Positions 1 through 5,831 of a stretch of DNA of 10,077 nucleotides are shown here, one piece after another. Within the stretch, counting starts at the first letter, position 1; each line of letters begins with the position of its first letter. Made by a program: the position numbers and the translations under genes. The DNA lies in the NCBI GenBank assembly GCA_018065475.1, contig JAGHTD010000253.1, positions 1-10,077 of the forward strand, given 5' to 3'. The notes beneath the pieces are model-generated. The model searched no databases and had not been told where the DNA came from. It was given only the letters and a program-made list of their open reading frames with translations. This DNA is from Candidatus Colimorpha enterica (GTDB lineage Bacteria > Bacillota > Clostridia > Oscillospirales > CAG-272).

Positions 1-13
1 ATATTATATGATA

Positions 14-42
14 TTGACAAAAGCGCCGTTTTGGGTTATAAT
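14..42 (+). promoter_or_regulatory. Sigma-A type promoter of the glycogen operon
   Basis: A perfect -35 box TTGACA (14-19) and a perfect -10 box TATAAT (37-42) are separated by exactly 17 nt, the ideal spacing for the housekeeping sigma factor. Transcription should start near 48-50, giving a leader of about 27 nt before the glgB start at 76, too short for a riboswitch or attenuator. No equally good promoter was seen in the gaps between the downstream genes, so this is probably the main promoter for all six. An inverted repeat CAAAA-N6-TTTTG (18-33) lies almost entirely in the spacer and could be an operator. Boxes and spacing are read directly; activity is inferred. Confidence 0.85.
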
Positions 43-64
43 CATTAGTAAATAATTATGGTAC

Positions 65-72
65 AAGGGGAT
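65..72 (+). promoter_or_regulatory. Ribosome binding site that fixes the glgB start
   Basis: AAGGGGAT ends a few bases before the ATG at 76 (GGGG at 67-70, then 5 nt). An in-frame ATG at 58 has no Shine-Dalgarno sequence and would lie only about 8-10 nt from the predicted transcript start. The ATG at 76 is therefore the better start. Confidence 0.75.
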
Positions 73-75
73 AGT

Positions 76-1947
76 ATGGAAAAAACCGATTTGCTTCGAC
101 GATACTACGACGGCGTATGCGACGACGCATACGGCTTTTTCGGCTGTCATCCCGACGTAAACGGCGGATACGTATTCAGAGTTTTCGCACCCGACGCTTT
201 GAGCGTGAGGGTTGTCGGCTCCTTCAACGGATGGAGGACCGACGTTCCCGTAATGGACAGGATCGGTGGCGTGTGGGAGCAGACGGTGCCGGATGCCGCC
301 GACTTTGACAGCTACAAATATTACATAGAGACGAAGGACGGCGATTTCATCTTCAAGAGCGACCCCTTCGGTTTTCACATGGAAATGCGCCCGGAGACCG
401 CCTCGAAGGTCTATGACATAGGCGGCTTCGACTGGCACGACGCAGCATATTACGAGAAGAAGAAAAGCAGAAATATCATCGGGTCACCCGTCAACATCTA
501 CGAGCTCCACATCGGCTCGTGGCGCAAGTACGCCGACGGGAACCAGTTTTCGTACAGGCATTTTGCCGACGAGATCGTCCCCTACGTCAAGGAGATGGGC
601 TATACGCACATAGAGCTTCTCCCGGTTTCGGAATACCCGCTTGACGATTCGTGGGGATACCAGGTCTCCGGCTATTACGCTCCGACCTCCCGCTACGGCA
701 CGCCTCACGACTTCATGTATCTTATCGACAAATGCCACCGCGCCGGAATAGGCGTCATCCTCGACTGGGTCGGTGCGCACTTTCCGAAGGACGAGAGCGG
801 GCTTTACCGCTTTGACGGCGATTATCTCTACGAATCTCCCGATCCCCTGCTCCTCGAACACCCCGAATGGGGCACCTGCATCTTCGATTACAGCCGCAAC
901 GAGGTAAGATCATTCCTCATCTCCAACGTCTGCTTCTGGATAAGGGAATACCACATCGACGGAATAAGGGCTGACGCAGTAGCGTCGATGCTCTACCTCG
1001 ACTACGGCAGGCAGGACGGGTGGTGGAGAGCCGACTCGGACGGCGGAAAGATCAACCGCAACGCCGTAAAGCTGCTCAGGGATATGAACTCCGCGGCCTT
1101 CGCCGCCGACCCGACGGTCATGATGATCGCCGAGGAATCGACCGCCTTTCCTATGGTCACGAAACCCGGCTACGACGGAGGCCTCGGCTTCAACTTCAAA
1201 TGGAATATGGGCTGGATGCACGACACGCTCGATTATTTTTCGGCAGACCCGCTCATGCGCAAGGGGCTGCACGACAAGCTGACCTTCTCGATGACCTACG
1301 CTTTCTCCGAAAACTACGTGCTCCCGATCTCGCACGACGAGGTCGTGCACGGCAAGCTCTCCGTCATCGGTAGGATGCCCGGCGACTACGGCGCAAAGTT
1401 TGACAACCTCAGGGCGATGTACGCCTATATGATCGCCCATCCCGGCAAAAAGCTGAACTTCATGGGCAACGAGCTCGGTCAGTTCATAGAATGGGACTAC
1501 AAAAAGGAGCTTGACTGGCTCCTTCTCTCCTACGACAAGCACAGGCAGTTCAAGCAGTACGTCAAGGAGATCAACCGTTTTTACAGAGACGAAAAGCCGC
1601 TGTGGGAAAACGATACCGACTGGGACGGATTCCGGTGGATAAGGGTAGGCGACCGCGACAACAGTGTGATAGTCTTCCGCAGGATCGACAGGAGCGGGGA
1701 CGAGATCATCGCCGTCTTCAACTTCTGCCCCGTACCGAGGTACAATTACCGTATCGGCGTGCCGAAAAAATGTATCCTTAAGCCGGTATTTTCGAGCGAC
1801 GAGGAAAGATTCGGCGGAAGCGGAGCCGTCCTTCAGAGGGCAAAGACGTACAAAGGCGAATGTGACGGTCTCCCGATGAGCGCGGAGCTTTACCTGCCTC
1901 CGATGTCCGCAACGTTTTATAAAATGATATATGCCGCAGGGAAATAA
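76..1947 (+). CDS. glgB: 1,4-alpha-glucan (glycogen) branching enzyme GlgB
   Basis: Cytoplasmic branching enzyme, GH13 family: cuts an alpha-1,4 chain and re-attaches it by an alpha-1,6 bond on growing glycogen. The 623-residue product has an N-terminal CBM48-like beta-sandwich (about 18-110, with VVGSFNGW), then the GH13 barrel and a C-terminal beta domain. Catalytic motifs are visible: region I DWVGAHFP (230-237), region II GIRADAVAS with nucleophile D300, region III MIAEEST with probable acid/base E353, and region IV PISHDEVVHGK with D421. The branching-enzyme signature NMGWMHDTL is also present, which separates it from plain amylases. Length fits bacterial enzymes with a single N-terminal module. 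One oddity is Gly instead of the usual Pro after DWV in region I. First gene of the operon; glgC follows after 66 nt. Start chosen by the ribosome site at 65-72. Confidence 0.97.
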   Translation: MEKTDLLRRYYDGVCDDAYGFFGCHPDVNGGYVFRVFAPDALSVRVVGSFNGWRTDVPVMDRIGGVWEQTVPDAADFDSYKYYIETKDGDFIFKSDPFGFHMEMRPETASKVYDIGGFDWHDAAYYEKKKSRNIIGSPVNIYELHIGSWRKYADGNQFSYRHFADEIVPYVKEMGYTHIELLPVSEYPLDDSWGYQVSGYYAPTSRYGTPHDFMYLIDKCHRAGIGVILDWVGAHFPKDESGLYRFDGDYLYESPDPLLLEHPEWGTCIFDYSRNEVRSFLISNVCFWIREYHIDGIRADAVASMLYLDYGRQDGWWRADSDGGKINRNAVKLLRDMNSAAFAADPTVMMIAEESTAFPMVTKPGYDGGLGFNFKWNMGWMHDTLDYFSADPLMRKGLHDKLTFSMTYAFSENYVLPISHDEVVHGKLSVIGRMPGDYGAKFDNLRAMYAYMIAHPGKKLNFMGNELGQFIEWDYKKELDWLLLSYDKHRQFKQYVKEINRFYRDEKPLWENDTDWDGFRWIRVGDRDNSVIVFRRIDRSGDEIIAVFNFCPVPRYNYRIGVPKKCILKPVFSSDEERFGGSGAVLQRAKTYKGECDGLPMSAELYLPPMSATFYKMIYAAGK

Positions 1948-2013
1948 CGGCAAAAAATAAATGAAAATATTGAAAGGAAAACTGCTGGAAACGGCAGGAA
2001 GGGGCAAAAAGTA

Positions 2014-3198
2014 ATGACCGTACGCAGAAAAGAATGTATCGCTATGCTGCTTGCCGGAGGGCAGGGCAGCCGACTGTACGTATTGACCGAGCACACCGCA
2101 AAGCCCGCGGTACCGTTCGGCGGAAAATACAGGATAATCGACTATTCTCTGTCAAACTGTGTGAACTCCGGGATCGACACCGTAGGTATTCTCACACAGT
2201 ATCAGCCGCTTGAGCTCAACGATTACATCGGCAACGGACAGCCGTGGGACCTTAACCGTAATTTCGGCGGCGTCCACGTTCTTCCTCCCTATACCACCGC
2301 CAAGGACAATATGTGGTACAAGGGAACGGCAAACGCCATCTATCAGAACCTTCCGTTTATCGAAAGATACAATCCTGAATACGTCCTCATACTGTCGGGC
2401 GACCACATCTACAAGATGGATTACTCGAAAATGCTCGATTACCACCGTAGGAAGAACGCCGAGTGCACCATAGCCGTAAGAACGGTGCCGCTCTCCGACG
2501 CTTCGAGAATGGGTATAATGAGCACCGACACCGAGGGTAGGATAACCGAGTTTGAGGAGAAGCCGAAGGTGCCGAAGAGCAACCTCGCCTCCATGGGCGT
2601 GTATATTTTCAGCTGGGAAACGCTGAAGAAGTACCTCATCGCCGACGAGGCTGACGAAAGCTCCTCAAACGACTTCGGTAAGAACGTCATCCCCGCCCTT
2701 CTCCGCGACGGACGTATGCTTTACGCATACACCTTTGACGGTTATTGGAGGGACGTCGGAACTCTTGACAGTCTGTGGCAGGCGAACATGGATCTGCTCG
2801 ACCCCGCAAGACCGATGAAGCAGAACGCCCCCAAGGGCTTCAAGATCTATTCGAGGAACTACGCTCAGCCGCCGTCCATAATAGCCGACGGATCGGGCGT
2901 CAGAAACGCCATCATCGCCGAGGGCTGTATCGTCAAGGGATACGTTGAAAACTCCGTCATCTCTACGGGATGCCGTATCGAGGAAGGCGCGAGAGTCGTC
3001 GATACCGTAATGATGCCCAACTCGGTCGTAAAGGAAAAGGCAACGGTCAGATACTCTATAATCGGCGAAAACTGCGTCATAGGCAGAAACGCCGAGGTCG
3101 GCGGAGAAAAGTGCGCCGAAGAATGGGGTATCAGCGTCGTCGGAAGTGGAAAGATCATCGAAGACGGCAAAAAGATCCTTCCGAAAGAAATAGTATAA
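2014..3198 (+). CDS. glgC: Glucose-1-phosphate adenylyltransferase (ADP-glucose pyrophosphorylase), catalytic subunit GlgC
   Basis: Makes ADP-glucose and pyrophosphate from ATP and glucose-1-phosphate, the committing step of bacterial glycogen synthesis, in the cytoplasm. The 394-residue protein has an N-terminal nucleotidyltransferase fold with the intact nucleotide loop LLAGGQGSRL (12-21), the AKPAVPFGGKYRIID segment (29-43), the catalytic SGDHIYKMDY (128-137, with D130) and the glucose-1-phosphate-binding FEEKPK (180-185). YWRDVGT (244-250) follows, then a C-terminal left-handed beta-helix of hexapeptide repeats (about 285-365). The ATG at 2014 is preceded by AGGAAGGGG (1996-2004) at 9 nt. 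A later in-frame ATG at codon 11 would remove the conserved KECIA lead-in, so it was not chosen. Stop at 3198, 17 nt before glgD, so co-translated neighbours are likely. Intact motifs mark this as the catalytic member of the GlgC/GlgD pair. Confidence 0.97.
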   Translation: MTVRRKECIAMLLAGGQGSRLYVLTEHTAKPAVPFGGKYRIIDYSLSNCVNSGIDTVGILTQYQPLELNDYIGNGQPWDLNRNFGGVHVLPPYTTAKDNMWYKGTANAIYQNLPFIERYNPEYVLILSGDHIYKMDYSKMLDYHRRKNAECTIAVRTVPLSDASRMGIMSTDTEGRITEFEEKPKVPKSNLASMGVYIFSWETLKKYLIADEADESSSNDFGKNVIPALLRDGRMLYAYTFDGYWRDVGTLDSLWQANMDLLDPARPMKQNAPKGFKIYSRNYAQPPSIIADGSGVRNAIIAEGCIVKGYVENSVISTGCRIEEGARVVDTVMMPNSVVKEKATVRYSIIGENCVIGRNAEVGGEKCAEEWGISVVGSGKIIEDGKKILPKEIV

Positions 3199-3215
3199 GG
3201 CAGGAGGACGAGATA

Positions 3216-4331
3216 ATGAAAGCAGTTGGTTTGATTTTTTCGGGAATGTATAACGACGGTCTTGACAATCTCACAAGAGGCCGTACGGTAGCGTCCGTCC
3301 CCTTCGGCGGAAGATACAGACTCATCGACTTTATTCTGTCCAATATGGTGAACTCCGATATTATGGACATCGGCGTCATCACGAAATATAACTATCATTC
3401 TCTGACCGACCACCTCGGCAACTGCCAGGACTGGGACCTCAGCAGAAAGCGCGGCGGGCTTGTGATCATCCCTCCCTTCTCTACGGGAACGAGCGGAGGA
3501 TACAGAGGAAAGATCGAGGAGCTCCGCGCGGCATTGACTTTCCTTAACGGCAAAGACGCCGACTACGTGATCCTTGCCGACACCGACACGATCTGCAACA
3601 TCGACTTCAAGGCGGTGATCAAATCGCACATCGAGTCGGGCAATGATATGACCATCGTGACCGCAAAGGTGCCGGAAGACGAAAAAGGCACCTCCGAGCT
3701 TGTTTTCGATTCGGTAAACGGCAGGGACACCGACGGGATATACCTCAATTACGCCGCGAAAAAAGGCCAGTATTCCTCGATCGGAATGTACGTAATAAGC
3801 CGTTCCCTTCTCATCGAGCTCGTCACCTCGCTCGCCGCAAAGGGCTTCTACCACCTCGAAAGAGACCTTATCCAGCAGGGCTTCAACAAGGGCACGCTCT
3901 CGATAGGGTTTTTCCGGTTCGACGGTCTCGTGCTCCGCAACCGCACGATAAGAGAATATCACACAAACAACCTTATGCTTAAGGAAGAATGGGTGAGAAA
4001 CGAGATATTCCGCCCCGAAGCGCCTATCTATACGACCGTCCGTGACGAGGTGAGCACCTATTACGGCGAATATTCGTCCGCATCCGACTGCCTCATTGCC
4101 GACGGCTGCCGTATTCTCGGCAGGGTGGACAATTCCGTCCTGTTCAGAAACGTCGTCATCGAAAAGAACGCCGTCGTCAGAAACTCCGTCATCATGGCGG
4201 GCTGTACGATACGCGAGGGCGCGGTAGTCGAGAACGCCATCATCGACAAGGAAGTCACGGTCACCGAGCTCCGCAGTATCATCGGCGCGCCTCAGAGCCC
4301 GACGATCATCCAAAAGGGAGAAACGGTATGA
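3216..4331 (+). CDS. glgD: Glucose-1-phosphate adenylyltransferase-like subunit GlgD
   Basis: Paralogue of GlgC found beside it in many Firmicutes, where it forms a hetero-oligomer and modulates activity while having little or no catalysis itself (family knowledge). The 371-residue product keeps the fold marker ASVPFGGRYRLIDFILSNMVNS (26-47) and a C-terminal beta-helix (about 280-345). It lacks the catalytic signatures: the nucleotide loop LAGGxGSRL is replaced by LIFSGMYNDG (6-15), SGDHIYKMDY by LADTDTICNID (120-130), and no FEEKPK equivalent is seen. Start ATG at 3216 follows a strong AGGAGG (3202-3207) at 8 nt. The open frame extends upstream to 2970 inside glgC, but that part is glgC in another frame. 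The stop overlaps the glgA start by 4 nt (ATGA), indicating translational coupling. Confidence 0.95.
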   Translation: MKAVGLIFSGMYNDGLDNLTRGRTVASVPFGGRYRLIDFILSNMVNSDIMDIGVITKYNYHSLTDHLGNCQDWDLSRKRGGLVIIPPFSTGTSGGYRGKIEELRAALTFLNGKDADYVILADTDTICNIDFKAVIKSHIESGNDMTIVTAKVPEDEKGTSELVFDSVNGRDTDGIYLNYAAKKGQYSSIGMYVISRSLLIELVTSLAAKGFYHLERDLIQQGFNKGTLSIGFFRFDGLVLRNRTIREYHTNNLMLKEEWVRNEIFRPEAPIYTTVRDEVSTYYGEYSSASDCLIADGCRILGRVDNSVLFRNVVIEKNAVVRNSVIMAGCTIREGAVVENAIIDKEVTVTELRSIIGAPQSPTIIQKGETV

Positions 4332-5755
4332 AGATCCTTTTCGCCGCCTCGGAGGCGGCTCCGTTCGTAAAAACCGGAGGGCTCGGCGACGTCGCGCTTG
4401 CGCTCCCGAAGGCGCTCTCGGCGGCGGGACACGAGGTCAAGATATTCATCCCGCTTTACGGAAGGATCAAAAACGATCCGCGCTATAAGGATAAGCTCGG
4501 CTGCATAGCCGAGACAAACACCCGGCTCGGATGGCGGAACCAGTACACCGGAATATGGAAATACAAGGGCGGAAAAGGCCCCGAATACTATTTCATAGAC
4601 AACGAATATTACTTTGCAAGGGACGGCAAATCGATCTACGGCGACTACGACGACGGCGAAAGGTTCGCCTTTTTCAGCCGTGCGGTCATCGAGGCGATGG
4701 GAGTGACAGGGTTTGTTCCCGACGTCATCCACTGCAACGACTGGCAGACCGCCGCGCTTCCCGTTTTCCTTCGCCGTTTCTACCCGCAGTACGGCGGTGT
4801 AAAGGTGCTTTTCACTATACACAACATCGAGTATCAGGGAAAGATGCCGTGTGATTTCGCCGGTGACGTCATGGGCCTTGACGGCGGAGATACCGGCACT
4901 GTCGAATACGACGGCTGTGTCAACCTTATGAAGGGCGCGATCGTCACCTCCGACGCTGTATCGACGGTTTCGGAGACCTACGCGGAGCAGATACTCGACC
5001 CCTTCTATTCTCACGGTCTTCACTCCATCCTTGCCGAAAACAGATACAAGCTCAGCGGTATCGTCAACGGGATAGACACCGACGTGTTCAATCCCGCTAC
5101 CGACCGTCACCTCTACATGAACTACGTTTCAAGTCTTGAGAAGAAACGCCGCAACAAGGTGTTCCTGCAGGAAAAAATGGGGCTGAAACCCGACGAGAAC
5201 GTCCCGCTGATCGCCATGGTCAGCCGTCTCGTCAGCCACAAGGGGCTTGACATCGTTGAGAGCATATTGGACGGGATCGCTTCAAGCGGAGCACAGCTCG
5301 CCCTGCTCGGCTCAGGCGACAGCAGGTTTGAACAGTCGTTTTCCGACGCCGCCCGCCGTCATCCCGGGAAGATCGCCGTCTGTATCAACTTCGATCCCGA
5401 GCTCGCAAGCCAGATGTACGCGGGAGCGGATATGTTCCTCATGCCGTCGCTCAGCGAGCACTGCGGTCTTTCACAGCTTATCGCCATGAGATACGGCTGC
5501 GTACCTATCGTGCGTGAGACAGGAGGCCTCAAAGACACCGTGCCCGCTTACGATCCCTCCGATCACAGCGGAAGCGGCTTCACCTTCGTCGATTACAACG
5601 GCGGTGAGCTGTTCTATGCCGTCAAGCGCTGTCTCGATCTCTATTTCGGCGACAGAAAAGCGTTTGAGGAATTGCAGAAGCATAATATCAAGCTCGATTT
5701 CAGCTGGAAAAAATCGGTTGAGAAATACGTCTCTCTTTACGATTCTCTCAAATAA
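4328..5755 (+). CDS. glgA: Glycogen synthase (ADP-glucose-dependent), GT5 family
   Basis: Transfers glucose from ADP-glucose to the non-reducing end of an alpha-1,4-glucan in the cytoplasm. At 475 residues it matches the usual GlgA length of about 477. Two Rossmann-like domains of GT-B type are supported by the N-terminal ADP-glucose motif KTGGLGDV (15-22), HCNDWQTAALP (135-145), TIHNIEYQGK (163-172), VNGIDTDVFNP (246-256), SRLVSHKG with R300 and K305, and the C-terminal motif around E377 followed by RETGGLKDTV (396-405). The loop at E377 reads PSLSEHCGLSQ where most GlgA proteins have PSRFEPCGL; the key Glu and CGL are kept. The ribosome site AAAGGGAG (4313-4320) lies inside glgD and the ATG overlaps the glgD stop. 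The product is the polymerase fed by GlgC/GlgD and acted on by GlgB. Confidence 0.97.
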   Translation: MKILFAASEAAPFVKTGGLGDVALALPKALSAAGHEVKIFIPLYGRIKNDPRYKDKLGCIAETNTRLGWRNQYTGIWKYKGGKGPEYYFIDNEYYFARDGKSIYGDYDDGERFAFFSRAVIEAMGVTGFVPDVIHCNDWQTAALPVFLRRFYPQYGGVKVLFTIHNIEYQGKMPCDFAGDVMGLDGGDTGTVEYDGCVNLMKGAIVTSDAVSTVSETYAEQILDPFYSHGLHSILAENRYKLSGIVNGIDTDVFNPATDRHLYMNYVSSLEKKRRNKVFLQEKMGLKPDENVPLIAMVSRLVSHKGLDIVESILDGIASSGAQLALLGSGDSRFEQSFSDAARRHPGKIAVCINFDPELASQMYAGADMFLMPSLSEHCGLSQLIAMRYGCVPIVRETGGLKDTVPAYDPSDHSGSGFTFVDYNGGELFYAVKRCLDLYFGDRKAFEELQKHNIKLDFSWKKSVEKYVSLYDSLK

Positions 5756-5784
5756 TATGATTTCAGTATCATAAATTACAAAAA

Positions 5785-5807
5785 GCCCCGAGGAGAATAT
5801 ACGGGGC
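5785..5807 (-). terminator. Terminator-like inverted repeat between glgA and glgP
   Basis: GCCCCG (5785-5790) and CGGGGC (5802-5807) form a 6-bp all-GC stem with an 11-nt loop. On the plus strand no T-run follows, so operon transcription should mostly read through. On the minus strand the stem is followed by TTTTT (complement of 5780-5784), the form of an intrinsic terminator for antisense transcripts. It may be a former bidirectional terminator that lost one T-tract, or an mRNA processing or stability hairpin separating glgP from the synthesis genes. A weaker AT-rich 6-bp inverted repeat (5756-5773) sits just before it, after the glgA stop. Structure is seen; function is inferred. Confidence 0.4.
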
Positions 5808-5831
5808 GGATTACCAAAGGAAAAACCACAA

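Noticed and set aside
58..75. Upstream ATG at 58 as the start of glgB
   Set aside because: No ribosome site precedes it and it would lie about 8-10 nt from the predicted transcript start. The AAGGGG at 65-70 serves the ATG at 76.
4..438. Minus-strand open frame of 144 codons over the promoter and the start of glgB
   Set aside because: It is antisense to glgB and its promoter, has no recognisable family features, and its end is not supported by any structure.
1970..1975. TTGAAA before glgC as the -35 box of an internal promoter
   Set aside because: No -10-like hexamer is found 16-18 nt downstream.
2970..3215. N-terminal extension of glgD inside glgC
   Set aside because: The extra frame is Arg-rich out-of-frame glgC sequence. 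GlgD proteins begin at MKAVGLIF, directly after AGGAGG at 3202-3207.
2865..4313. Long minus-strand open frame (482 codons) across glgC/glgD, with similar ones at 910-2094 and 5811-7097
   Set aside because: These lie antisense to clearly recognised enzymes. They arise because the plus-strand genes rarely use codons whose complement is a stop. The translations show no recognisable domain and are rich in Val, Arg, Asp and His, as expected for shadow frames.
5791..5795. AGGAG in the hairpin loop before glgP as a ribosome binding site
   Set aside because: No start codon lies at a suitable distance; the nearest ATG is 36 nt downstream and has its own AAAGGA at 5816-5821.
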